Below are positions 43,942 through 56,270 of a stretch of DNA of 64,000 nucleotides, piece by piece. Under the pieces are notes generated by a model, which worked only from the letters and a program-made list of their open reading frames with translations, was not told the DNA's origin and did not search any database. The stretch comes from Smittia aterrima (lineage: Eukaryota; Arthropoda; Insecta; Diptera; Chironomidae): positions 248,854-312,853 of the forward strand of contig CP093830.1 in the NCBI GenBank assembly GCA_033063855.1, written 5' to 3'. Made by a program: the position numbers and the translations under genes. How positions within the stretch are numbered: the first letter of the stretch is position 1; each line of letters starts with the position of its first letter.

Positions 43942-44778
43942 CTAGTTATGCTTTCCGAACCATTTGTGATCGACTGGCGATAGATATCTATGTATACCGC
44001 CGAAATTGTTTTGAATGACATACTTCATGGTATAAGGATTTATGTTTGATTCTTCCAATTCTTTTTGTTTTTGTTCCTCGCTTTGAAGAATTTCATGAGA
44101 GACTGCTCTAGCTTTGAAGGGAAGTTGGTTGGCATATAGTTGCAAAAAATGTTTGACTTCATCATATTCGCAAGTTCCACCGAGCTCGAGTATGATTCGA
44201 CCAGCTTTCAACGGAGTCACGTAATGATCAATTGCTCCTTTACCGCCTCCCATTCTCTGACCTTGTCCTTGTTTAGTAAGTGGCTGCCATGGCGCCGGGA
44301 TTCTCCAGAACGCAAACATTCTGCTAACATCCATCTTGCGACCAATGCTTAAGCGAAGCATCTCATAATGACCCCAGCGCATTCTTCCGCCTCCCAGAGC
44401 TTGAATTCCAAATTGCTTGTGTAATAAAAAGTTGTGAACAAGCTCTGGACCTCTCATCAATCGAAGACGTTTCTGCATTTTAGGAGGTTTTAAGTTGGCT
44501 TGAATTTGAGGAACCTTTTCCATGAAACGGAGCTTTGGCCGTTCGAGAAACTCAACATCTACAAAAGTAAATAAGATCAATAGAAAAAGGAAACTTATTC
44601 AATGTGAAGATTTTCTTACGGTCATAATTTACAGGTTGTGGAAAGTTCTTCATCCCAGCTACTGGCACAAGTCTCAGGGGTGCTGCAGCAACTGTAAAAT
44701 AGTAAAACCGTATCATCAACTGCTCCTTCAATATTATATCTCAATAAACTCACGAAAAATCTTCTTTAAAGTCAACAT
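43942..44778 (-). CDS. mRpL16: mitochondrial large-subunit ribosomal protein L16 (uL16m)
   Basis: Three minus-strand exons, 44754-44778, 44620-44691 and 43942-44558, phases 1 and 1, giving 237 residues. After a mitochondrial-type N-terminus (MLTLKKIFL) come the L16 motifs RLMRGPELVHNFLLHKQFGI, GGGRMRWGHYEMLRL and GKGAIDHYVTPLKAGRIILE. It is part of the central protuberance and tRNA-site region of the mitochondrial large subunit. The gene is divergent from Nnp-1 with 153 bases between start codons. Confidence 0.95.
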
Positions 44779-44931
44779 GATTGCTTAGAACTGAACCACG
44801 GAACCTTAAGCTTTCGGAATTTTCAAGCCTTGAACTCATCTTTTCATGAAAACGTCTATACTAAACGTATTCAAGAAACATCGTAGAAACAAATGTGCGC
44901 TCGTCGAGACTATTTCTATTAAATTCTCAAA
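44779..44931. promoter_or_regulatory. probable bidirectional promoter, mRpL16 / Nnp-1
   Basis: Only 153 bases separate the two divergent start codons, so both core promoters and 5' UTRs must lie here or overlap. No TATA box is obvious. Two ribosome-biogenesis genes sharing a promoter would be economical, but co-expression is inference. Confidence 0.6.
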
Positions 44932-47374
44932 ATGTTGAAACCGGGGAAAAAGAAGAGCAAAGACTCAAGTGAAACCACTGCATCTGCTGCTGGTAGAGTC
45001 AGTGTTGTCGCTCAAGAATTGAAATTCGCCAAGATGTTGGCTTCAAACGATGTAAATGTTCGGAATGGTGTATTGAAAAGTCTCAAGAAGTGGCTGAACA
45101 CGCGCTCTCAGAGCTCTTATCGTAAGTATTTATTAATAGCCTCGTTCTTTATGACGGCATCGTAAGCAAATATCGAGATCCAGCTGAGAAGAAAACTCGA
45201 AAATTTTCCTAATATTTAATTGCAAGTTGCATTCACGATGTCCCAAAGAACCCAAAGTAATAGTTGAAGTATTTTTCTTAGTTGACGCGTCTCTTGCAAA
45301 TAGACGACCCTGTCATTAAAACTAATTAGACGATGAACGACAAAAGTTCAATATAATTAACCCTTCTTTTAATTGTTAGTCCTTAAACTACCTACTTACT
45401 AATTTTCATATTGATTTGATCCTTTTTCAGAATTTACCAACAACGACTTCTTGCGATTATGGAAAGGCCTTTACTATTGTATGTGGATGTCTGATAAGCC
45501 GCTAGTTCAAGAGGAACTTTCAGAGGATCTTGGATCCCTTATTCATAGCTTCCCTGATGTTAAGGTTGGAGTTCAGTTCTTCAGAAACTTTCTTGAGACG
45601 ATGTGCTTGGAATGGTTCGGCATTGACCAATGGAGAATCGATAAATTCATGATGGTGAGTGACCTTGACTATTCTCGTCTCCATCTTGAAATCTCACCCG
45701 GGACATTTTTAAATTCTTTTTTAGTTGATTCGTCGCGTCACTCGTCAGATGATCGTGGCACTCAAAAACTCTGAGTGGGATGAAGAGCTATTGAAGCTTT
45801 TTGGAGATGCTTTGGGTGGAACTATCTTCCAGACTAACAAATGTCCCAAAGGATTGATCATGCACATCTGCGACTTCTATATTGAAGAAATCGCTAAAAT
45901 ATCCGATGGAGAATTGACAGAAGATCGTGCTTTCACACTGGTAGAGCCATTCATTCTCTATTACACAAAGTTAAACGATCCAGTTTTGCTACAACATGTT
46001 GAAAAACAAATTTTCAACCAGCTTATGCATCAAAGCGAGTTAGGTCAAGCATACGAAGAAAAATTCGAGATTTGGAAGCAAGCAAATTTCCCAACAAGTT
46101 CAATTGATGATATTGAAGTAAAATACAAAGTTCGCGGCAACAAAAGCTTCAACGATGATGATCTTAGCGATGGACAAGAGGATGATGTAGAAGAACGTGC
46201 ATTAGATCCTAGAGCTGGCCGTGTTGATGTCATATTGGCAGAGATTAAGTTCGATGCAATGAAAATTGCGGAAACAATGGAAAATTTCCGTTATAAATCG
46301 TTTGCTACCAGCAAAAGTCGCAAAGGACTCGCTCGCATGGCTGGAAAATTCCGAAAATTCCTCGATGACATTTTCCCCCTTGGTATAAATACTATGCCAC
46401 AAGTTAACGGTGAAGACGATTCAGATGTTGACCTGGACCTAAAAGCAATGGAGCTGGCAGAATTTGAAAAGAAATTAGCTATTGGAGACGTAGATTCAGA
46501 TGCTTCGGACTTTGATGAAGATTTGGACAACCGAAAACACGGCAAATTGAAACGTAAAAGTAAAGACGCCACTGGTAAAATAAAAGATAAGAAACAAAAG
46601 CTTTCAAAACTACACAACGAGCGATTTTTCAAAGAAGCCACAGAGGACTTTTCCCAAGAAAATCCACAACCAGATGATGAGGAAGAAGAAACAACTACAC
46701 CGCCAGTCGAATTGAAAATCAAGAAAAAGAAAACGAAAGATGGGAACCAGATGACGGAGGAAACACCAAGAAAAATCAAGTTGAAGAAACGAAAATCACT
46801 TCCAGCTGACATCAAAATGACTAGCCAAACAGATGGCCCGAAGGAAAAGCCCAAGAAAGCCATCAAACTTCATAAAGACTCATCTCCATCATCCTCAGGG
46901 TCTTCACAGCCATTTGAAGTCACTGATGATGCATGGTCTGAGCCATTAAAAGATGGTGAGGTTGAGATTTTCATGCCATCTCGTAAACAAAAGTTGAAGG
47001 CACTGGAAAAGGTTAATGCAAGCGCAAACGAAGAACAATCTCCGCGCTCAAATCTTCTTCTCAACCCATTTGCAAAGCACACCGGAGCAGTAAAGAAACA
47101 GAAAACATCATCGCCAGCAACGCCGCGAATTCAATTGTCTCAGGCCAGCAGCAGCGGAAACTCCGGTAAGCGAGTTATCATTGCTTTGAATCGAAACATA
47201 GCACAAAGTCAACATGAATACATCAAACAGGTAAAGGAGTCGCCTAATCTGCCATTTGATTCGAGTAAGAAACCTAGCAAGAGCCTTCTCAAGCCCAACG
47301 TTATTCCGAGTCCTATCAACCCATTTTATCAGAAGAAGATTGGCTTGAAACTGAACTTCAACGACACGATGTGA
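44932..47374 (+). CDS. Nnp-1: Nnp-1 / RRP1, nucleolar rRNA-processing protein
   Basis: Exons 44932-45121, 45431-45654 and 45725-47374, giving 687 residues. Residues about 24-245 are the NOP52 domain: VVAQELKFAKMLASNDVNVR, FLRLWKGLYYCMWMSDKPL, FRNFLETMCLEWFGIDQWRI and HICDFYIEEIAKI. The C-terminal half is low-complexity, with alternating acidic (DDSDVDLDLKAMELAE) and lysine-rich blocks typical of nucleolar proteins. The family acts in pre-60S maturation and 27S/28S rRNA processing. A 309-base intron 1 holds nothing notable. A long antisense frame over 46291-46866 is a composition shadow. Confidence 0.93.
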
Positions 47375-47830
47375 AAATGGACAACAACAACCGACATCAT
47401 TTTTAGGAGTTTAGAGGAACAAACGAAGGCTGCTCTATCTCGTAGGATTCCTAAGTTATAATTGATGGCTAAGCAATAACCGAACGCGTTTCAGCTTGAG
47501 ACCTTCAAGCCATCAAAAAAAAATTCTTTGCAAAATTAATAAATTCGTTGATCATTGCAAAAAAAACTATTTTTTATAAGATTCGGCAAGACAAGATGAG
47601 AAATCAAAATTTTTGTTTTGTTTAAGTTTCACCATTTATTTTGCTTACGATTTAGTCTTTAGGAAATATTAAGGAATTTAATTTTGTCGCAAGCTTATAC
47701 AGTTAATAAAATGTATCATCTCTTCCGAGAATTTTTTTTATTCTTAGAATTACAAATCCAACGTTTCGATTTGAAATATTTGCTGGTGCAAAGACAAAAG
47801 AACTTGGATTTTTTTTTCTTTAAGAGTTTA
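47375..47830. other. Nnp-1 3' UTR and upstream region of the cyclin-fold gene
   Basis: Nnp-1 3' UTR with AATAAAT near 47538. The cyclin-like frame stays open back to 47684, including an in-frame ATG at 47711, so an N-terminal extension is possible. Confidence 0.45.
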
Positions 47831-48608
47831 ATGATGGACGAGTTTAAGGTTCCAGAAATACCTAAGCAACAAAGATATTTACCTCAATCCATGGTCAAGT
47901 TCGTGATGAAAATTGCAAAGATTTTTGAGCTGAATCTTGTCGAAGAATTCTCATTGTTGGAAACGCTTGGATTTGTTATTGAAGAAAGAGCTAATAGTTT
48001 AAAGAACTCTTTGAACGAGAAAAAGATGACATTACTCATCTATCATATCGTTAGAATCACTACTAAGTTCAACAGCAGCCAAAATCAGCTCACTACGGCA
48101 AAACTCGAGAAAGTTTTTGGAGAATTGGGATTATCTAATGTAGAGTTAATCAATCAAGAAGTTGAAGTATTCAAATCGATGAACTACAAGGTCAAAAGTT
48201 CTCTTGTAGTCGATATGATCTATCAGAAAATCGATCAGCATCTTAAGGATCATCAGAAACGCGATTTCCTATTTTCTTTCTCGATAGAAATTCTCCGATT
48301 TGTTTACCTCATGCGAGACAAAATCTACGACATGTTAGTAAAACATCTTAGAATATTTAAAATAGATAATTTGAAACATATTCTTTAGCTTTACAGCTTC
48401 AAAGAGCATCTCGCATTCCAAATTACTGAGAGAAGATGTAAACTTACTGTCAGCAGCTATTATTATCACAACTTTAAAATTGGTTAACTCGCCAGATCGC
48501 GAATTCAACAAAACATTTGATGGCTTAGTCAGCGAACTTCAAGGAGAAAGAACTGCAGTCAATTTAAATCAGCTTGCTGCAATAATCTTTGACATTTTAA
48601 AAGAATAA
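47831..48608 (+). CDS. cyclin-fold protein, possibly CNTD1-like
   Basis: Exons 47831-48333 and 48389-48608 (GTTAGT..TTTAG, phase 2), giving 240 residues. The middle reads like a cyclin box: MTLLIYHIVRITTKFNSSQ, then LGLSNVELINQEVEVFKSMN, with the expected E..VF..M.Y.V helix end. It continues with LLSAAIIITTLKL in exon 2, resembling the second cyclin repeat. Length and divergence suggest an atypical cyclin such as the meiotic CNTD1 type; no MRAIL-like CDK patch is clear. I chose MMDEFKV as start, but the frame is open further upstream. Confidence 0.62.
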
Positions 48609-48839
48609 AATCAAACGGATTTTTTGAATATTAGAAGGTGTCCATTTAGATAGATGTCCATATAGGCAAATACGAGTGGTGTGCAGCTAAGATTTTCAGA
48701 CTCGTTTTTTTATCGCATTCAAAGCATTATTATTTTAAGGTCGGATGAAGTGTTTAACACATTTAAAGCAATCGCCTTTACTTTTACTCATTGTTTAGAA
48801 ATCAGCGGTTTTTGGTTTCTCCTTGTGGCAAAATAGAAA

Positions 48840-51800
48840 ATGGAATTTGCTGTTGAAGAAGATACGCTGCAGTTTAAGAAGGATAAGTTGAGTGTTCATA
48901 TTCCATTTATACTTCATATGATTGTTAAGTTTGGTGGAACTGAGTTGGAAGAGAAATGGCAGTCCATCTACGAATGTATAACTTGCGACGAAAAAACGTA
49001 AATATAAAAAATATTTAATCTTAACATTCGCTAAATTAACTTTATACTCAGATTAACGTTTGCTCAAGTACATGAGCTCGACGAAAGCATCGAGAATTTG
49101 AAGAATGAACAACTTGTCACAACAAATATTGAAAAGGCAAGCTTAAATAATTTGGTTTGTTATTATCTAAAATGATTGTTTTGATCTTTTTTAGGAAATA
49201 AAACTTGATGAAATAATGGAACCGGAAAAAGCTCAAACTTCTGTTCCTGCTCGTTTGGAGCATCTCTCATCTACTCCAACTAACTTGGGAAAACCATTGT
49301 TGAGCTCAGATGATCTCCAAGAACTTATTGCAGATCTCACAAATGCAGAAACTACGGAAAACTCATCAATGACTCAATCGGTCGATACAAAATCTGTTCC
49401 AGTTGAGGCAAATAACAAGCTCGACATAATAGATCGCACTCATGAATCCATCAAGTTGCCTAAAATCAAAGACCATCAGATGGCTCGTTCGCCTTCTTCT
49501 TGGCTGCCTTCTAGAGCCTCTCCTTCAAATACCAAAAAATTAGCTCTCTTGAGTCCTTTGCTTTTAAAAGCAGATTCAGATTTGAAGTCGTATAAAATAC
49601 CAAAGCTTAGCCCGAGTCCGTCACGGAAAAATGTCAAGGAGGAAGCGGCCAAGGAAGCTCCTTACAAATTAAAAACGTTTGATCTGTTCGAAGGTGACAA
49701 GAAAGAGGAGAGTTTCAAGAAGCTCATAAATCCGCAGCGAAGGAAAAGTATGTATTCGAAAAGTATGTCACAAAAGAAAAGCGAAGGCGATAATTTAAAA
49801 GTCGTCTCTTCACAAAATGTTGAGAAAGCTGATAACAGTAGATCAAATCTTGAGTTAATTAGAGAAAAAAAATTAGATGAGCGAACAAGCAAGGAACTAA
49901 GAAGACTCGAGGAAAATATTGTGAAAGATGCAGCGCCTCTCCGCACAAGACGATCTTGTACAATGAAAAGAGCCATTACTGAATCACCACCGCCTGACGA
50001 GAGGGTGAGTTCAAGACTAAGACGATCGGTTCCTAAGACGTCGCCAGTCGAAATTCCGAAATCTACTACATTGCTAATGAAGAATCCAGAACCTCCCGCT
50101 AAGCGTGCGAAAAAGGATTCTGACAATATGAAACCATCTATATCAACAAGATTAACACGACGATCGCACACGATTTCGTTTGAGAAAGAAGAAATACAAC
50201 AACCTGAAGCAAAGAGACTCCGAATCGATAGAAAGCCGGATTTTCTTCAAAATAAAATAAAAAGTCTTGACCTAAAGTCTTGCTCGATAAATTTACCAGT
50301 CATGACCTGTGAAGAACTCAAAACTACTGCTCAAACCAAACAACGACAGGTTGCTATGAAGTCGACCAATCCTCTGCCAAAGGGAGCACTTTTGGGCTTA
50401 ATTACTAAGAGAAAGAAAAATCCTTTCCCTTTGAGTAATAAGATAATAAGAAAGGGGAAAGCATTGGTATGGAAGAAAGCTGCTTTGAAAACAAAACTGA
50501 TTCTTGAAACAAAGGATAAAAGCGACGATGAGTGGGAAGACGTTGATGACGACGAAGAAAAGGAAATAGATAAAACTTTACCTTTTCAATATCAAAAAAT
50601 TCTCAACATCGCATTCTCTCGCGTTGAGGAGAAAATTCTCTTTATATGTTCAATTCGAGATTGCGGTTTCGAAGAATCTAATAATCACAACTTCATCAAT
50701 CATTTGGAAACTTGTCACAAAGACGATAGATGGAATGGATTTTGCAAAATTTGTGCGAAAGTTGTTCTGCCAGAAATCAAAGAGAAATACTCGCTTTTTA
50801 ACGAATTTCTTCACATAAATGAACATTTAACAAAGAAGCCAGAAATCGATGAAGTTTACAAGGATCCTGTGAGCATTGATAAAAAGAAACTCGTTCCAAT
50901 CGTTCCGGAAGAAAAAACGTTGAATAGAAATTCATCCGATAGCAATCAAAACATCAAAAAAATTGATGCCGTTCTCGAAACTTTGCTGTCGGATTCACCT
51001 TCGAAAGAAAAAGAGAATAATTTTCAAGATTTTGCTCAGCAATCATCTACGATCATTTCAACGGCACCGAAAGCAACAGTCACTCAAACTAAAGTATTTG
51101 GAAATAATATCATCGGTCGAGTTATTCCAATGTCACAATTGAAAAACATGAAGATTACAATTGCACCAAGTTTACTAGCGAAATCGAAAAAGATTGTTTT
51201 GCTTCCCAATCAACCTCTTCCTAAAGGACAGCCTTGTTCATTGCCAACAACTGCAAAGCCAACAACTGCAAATGAGAGCATCCTTAAGAAGTTAGTCATA
51301 GAAAAATCGTGTTTCAACAATGAAAAGCCTGAAGTGAAAGAAACCAATTTGAGAAAACAATCAGATTTTATCAAGCAATCGAGCAAAGCAGAAGACAGAA
51401 ATGTTTCAAAATTTTTTGTGAGGAATGAAACGAAAATTGCAATACCACCAGCAGGAGCTTCGTCGTTTCAACAATTAACAACTCAAAATAATATGTTCGT
51501 AGATGATCAATTTGATAGTCGATTTCACGAGGAGGTTTTGCGGCCATGGTTGAACACGATTACAAAAAAATCCAAAAATCCAACGTCGACTTTCTTATCA
51601 CCACATGTGCTGGCATCGACATTCAAGTGCCTTGCAAATGACTGTAGCTTCTATACAGCCGATGAAGTAACGTTTCAACTGCATATCTCGTATCATGAAA
51701 GATTTACACCGAAAGACAAAGAAAATTTCCAATCATGCTCATATTGCAACTTCGTTGCCAGTGAAACATCAGAGAAACTCGTCGAACATATTAAAAACGT

Positions 51801-52829
51801 GCATAAGTATGATAAATTTCAGTGCACTCATTGTTTCTATCGATCATGTGTGGATTTCAACGTTCTCACGCATCAAAACATGTATCACAAAATGAAGCCA
51901 CGAATGGTTGTGGAGTTGCCTTTGGAATCTAACAGAGACTTCAACAAAGAGCTGGAGTACGTGAAAATGAAACGAAAGGAGTTTGTTGTGGCAATGAAAT
52001 GTTCATGTAAGTTATCCAAAGTAAAGTCCAACTTACTATATTATATTTTTCTAATATTTTATTTATATTTCTAGTTTGCACATTAAGTTTCTTTGTGTTT
52101 AGTAATTATTGGGCTCACATTCAAAGTCATCAATATCCTAAAAATTCAAAATGTGCGAAGTGCAATCAGCAAACGACAAAATCTACATTACTTAAGCACA
52201 TCATTGACTGTCATTTGCTTGGAATTTTCCAATGTGTCTACTGTCGTTTCGGCACTAACACTTTCCAAAAAATCAGTAATCACATCGCAAATAATCATCC
52301 TTCAAAGCTGCCACTGTACTGTCAACGATCAACGCTTCCTAGAATTTATCAAATCAAGGATCAGGAGCCATCGCCTGAAACTGTTGATTCCTTAATGTTG
52401 AAGAACATAAACCAAAAAGTTGGCCCTAATTTGATGAAGAAGATTACTCCGGATATTTTACGACTTAACAACGCACATGACGTTGGGCAGCTCGGAAGAA
52501 ATCTGTGCGTTCGGGCAAAAAATGCTGTTCCATTAGAACTTCCTTCCAAACAAGCTATTAAACCCATGAATGGTAGTGTGATGAAGACAAATGCATCAAC
52601 AAATGCTACCAGCAGTTATGCTATAAGGGATCAGAAACTGAGTCAATCTCTTGTGAACGTTTCTGGAAATCGGAATCAATCAATTGCAGAGAGTTCGAAA
52701 TCGATTAACACCACACACCAAAGTTCTTCAAATGTCGATTCAGAGTCTGCAGAGTCATCAAACTTAGCCACTGGATTACAGATCCATTGTGTTTTCTCTG
52801 TGTCGGAAGCAGATTTCAAAAATATTTAA
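48840..52829 (+). CDS. large C2H2 zinc-finger protein with LRPWL-type domain
   Basis: Exons 48840-48997, 49052-49136, 49195-52006 and 52075-52829, giving 1269 residues. Intron 2 has a GC donor (AAAAG|GCAAGC). The N-terminal half is basic, low-complexity and Ser/Lys-rich, with nuclear-localisation-like runs (AKRAKK, KRLRI). A first zinc region starts CSIRDCGF near residue 485. The C-terminal cluster follows LRPWLN and includes FKCLANDCSFYTAD, CSYCNFVA, FQCTHCFYRS, then a finger rebuilt by the last splice (KCSFC...HIQSH) and FQCVYCRFG. Splicing at the last intron is supported because it restores the CxxC pair. It is probably a chromatin-bound transcription factor; similarity to the fly woc/row group is only an impression. 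Confidence 0.8.
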
Positions 52830-53072
52830 CTCCCGCAATTCGTTTTATGCTTAAGAGATGCAACTTCTTTCAAAATAAAAATAAATTTGAATTAAATTTT
52901 CTTTTCTTTTTGTTTCAACCCATTTCCTGCTGACTTAATTGAGCTTAAGCTATGAAGTAAATTATTTTAGATAGGGTTTTCAAAAAAGCGCTTTACATGC
53001 TGAAGAGTGTAAAGTTTACAACTTGGATTTAATAAACAAAAGTAATAAAACCTTGAACATATCTCCAGCAGC

Positions 53073-56000
53073 ATGGCGAACGCTTCGTTTGAACCTTTTA
53101 AACTCAAAGCTCAGTTAGAGAATCTAACTAAAGCTCCTACGCTTGAGAATGCTAATATTATGCTGTGTCAAATTAAAGCGATTAAACTGAAGAACTTTCA
53201 ACTCGTCCAAGATGTTTTCTTGACGACTTTACTGACGCTAATGGATGATGCTAAAGGATTGTAAGTATTAAATTAGATATTGTCGAGAGTTTATCCTATT
53301 TGAATTCTATTTCAGAAAGAAGGACGAAATAAAAACAGTTTTAATTCAATGTGTCAACCTGATTTTGAAAGAGTAAGCATGACGATTATAATTTCTTATT
53401 TACGATTAATGTTCTTATGGTAATCTTTTTAGTTCAAGAATCAAACATGAGCTTCCATACCGAACTGTTCTCGTTATCATTCTTCATCAAATCTTTGATT
53501 TTAACGCCAACTCATATATTGCGACGCCCTCAGAAGAGTTCAAGATTTCAGTCTTCAATTGCTTCTCAATTGCTTCATCGCATCTTGATTATGGCGCAGT
53601 TGAAAAGTTTATGGTTGAGGATAACAAGATTTTATTGAGTCAATGCATTTTCGTGTGCAAAGAAGCTATCTTGAAGGAAAAATACTCGAAGCTAAGGCAA
53701 ACCGCTGTCGAGGCTCTGATGTCTCTAATGCAACTTCACGACAAATCAGACTTCAACGATATCGTTCTGCGTGATCAAATGTCAAACATCCTCTTCCTAG
53801 TTTTGCCGCAAATTTCTGCAGTGCTGATCAAAACTTGTCTCGAGGAAACTATTAAAGAGTCTTCGCTTGTACAAATATCAACGAAAGCCTTCGGAAGATT
53901 TTTGTGTTTAGTTTTTGAGGATTACACAAAGTCGTCTACCGACATCAAAAATCAAGATTTTCTTCAACTTGTAACACTCGTCATACCAGAAAGTGAAGAT
54001 CGGTTATTAGAAGAAAAAAGTTCACCAAAAGTTGATCCTACAAAATTAAAAAAATCCAATCGGTGGATTCAAGACGCAGCCAAACGGATATCACCCGCAA
54101 TCCAACGTTTAAAGTCTCTTCGAGGAAGTGAGCATCAGAAAATTCGCTTTGAGCTAGCTACTCTAAGCTGGAATTTGCTTCAACGATGTCTCCCAAATAT
54201 ACAAAACTTTGCGCCATTTCTATTAGAAAACCTCATCATGTTCGCAGACGACTCTGACGACAAAATTAAAGTATTCAGTCAGAGTTCATTGAAAGAGTTA
54301 TCAGCGACACTGATTCTCGATCAAGAAATTGAAGAGCTTTTTACAACACATCTCATAATAATGCCAAGGATTCTTATAACTGGAGACGAATCAGAACAAA
54401 TAGCAGCTTTTACATTGCTTAATAGCTTCATCATGACGATAACAGCAGACGGTTCATCGTTCACTCAGCTTCTTCAAATTCAAGCTATTCTCGATAAATT
54501 TATTAATCTGATGGTCAAGTCAAGCGAAATAGATTTTAACAACGACTTGTTCTTCGAGAACCTTTCATCGGGATCATTGGAGGATAAATTTTACAATATG
54601 AAAATGCCTTGGAAAAAATTCAAAAACCTCAAGAACGAATCGATAGCACAGAAATTTCAAGAAATTTGTTACAACATTGGAAAATCATCTTCAGCACAGA
54701 TTTGTGTGAACTATTTGCTTGACAACTTGAACTCAATAGAGTATCTTGTTCTTCTAATTGAAATCCTTAAAACGGGAGATAATTTGAGCCTATCACAAGA
54801 TCAGATTGAAGCGATCATTGAGGAATTTTCGAGTGAAACTTACTGGACGATGAGAACCGAAGCGATTAACAGGATTGAGAAGAAGCCAAAAGCTACTCAT
54901 GAAGAGTGGTTTAAGCACAATACACCTGGACTTTACGAGTCAGCAATTGAAGTTCGTTTGCGTGGTATAGATTTGAACCAGGAAGATGATAAAGTTAATG
55001 AAATGAATTTGAAAATGATCAAGTACAATATTCTGTCAACATGTTTTGTAGTGGAACTAATCGCAACGACTTCAAAGATTATGGGGAAAAAATTTCAAAG
55101 ATTTATTCTCCGTATACTACATCGAGTGCTTGAAAAAGCTGGAAGCTCAAATTTCCTAATACAATCAGCAGGAATCTACGCTATGGACTCAATATCTTCA
55201 GCAATGGGTTTTAGCGAAATATCTCAGCTCATTGACAGCAACTCTGACTTTCTTCTTTTTAACATAAACAAGATGATAAGGCGAAACCAATCAAACGAAG
55301 CCGTTCTTGATATGCTTTCGGTCATATTCAGATTTTCGAAAACATCAATGACTAGCTACATCAAAGACATTGTGGAAACATCTTCCGAATATCTAACTGG
55401 CGACAAGCTAATGAAAAATACTTTAAGTTATCTAAAACTTTTCCGATTATATGCTGGATGTATTCGGCAATGGGAAAATTATTGTGTTGGTGACACCACA
55501 GAAGATAATTTTGAACAAAACTGGAATGAATTCTTAGAACACTGTCTTTATGAGTTGAAAGATCATCCACTAGAATCGAATGAAACGATTCCAATTGAAG
55601 AGTGTTCCAATAAAGATGAACAACCGTACGAGAATTCAGAACCACTACCAGATGATTTAGAAGAGACAAAAGAAGAAATTCCTGATCACATTCAACTTAT
55701 AGTTAAAGTTCTAAGCTCATCGCTTCAGTTCTTCGCATCAAGCAACCAATCTGAGGTTTTATTGACGCATCAAATATTCATCGACAGCTTTTCTACACTT
55801 CACTACTACGAGAATCAATTTCTTCCAATGGTTCATCAGATGTGGTATCCATTTACAAAACAATTTCAAGGCTTAAACTTATTGATCCTTCAACATTCTT
55901 TTCAATTACTTCTTCTAACAGCAAAGTTTGCAAAAAGTTTTGTGAACAAGAAATCTACAGACGATGTCATCCCTGTTCTGAATCAATTTCTGCTTAAGTC

Positions 56001-56259
56001 AAGAAAATCTAAGGACTCAACTGCTAATCTCACTTACACGCAAGAGTTTAAACTACTTCGTGAGATTCTCAATGAATATGGCTCCCTTGCTATCTATTTG
56101 GATTTGGAAGACAGAGACTTGGATTGCATTATAGACATTTTATTGCTTTACAAGAATAGTACAAATGAAAGTTTAGTTTCAGCTTCTTCTCGAAGTTTAG
56201 AAATAATCAGAAATTACAATCCTGCGTTAATTCATCTGAAGTTGCTTTCTCTAAAATAA
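53073..56259 (+). CDS. TTI1-like HEAT-repeat protein (TTT complex)
   Basis: Exons 53073-53260, 53316-53372 and 53433-56259, all joined in phase 2, giving 1023 residues, near the usual TTI1 length. It is helical throughout, as expected for HEAT repeats. Family-like stretches include RQTAVEALMSLMQLH, SAGIYAMDSISSAMG, DMLSVIFRFSK and the C-terminal FLPMVHQMWYPFTKQF. TTI1 works with TEL2 and TTI2 to help mature and stabilise PIKK kinases (TOR, ATM, ATR). The TAA stop lies within AAATAAA, only 11 bases from the stop of the convergent gene at 56271. Identification rests on motif memory and repeat pattern, not an alignment. Confidence 0.75.
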
Positions 56260-56270
56260 AAATTTAATTT

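Noticed and set aside
46291..46866. Long Ser-rich antisense frame in Nnp-1
   Set aside because: It mirrors Lys/Glu/Asp-rich coding sequence on the plus strand; a compositional shadow.
49662..50171. Antisense frame in the large C2H2 gene
   Set aside because: Same shadow effect over Lys/Ser-rich coding sequence.
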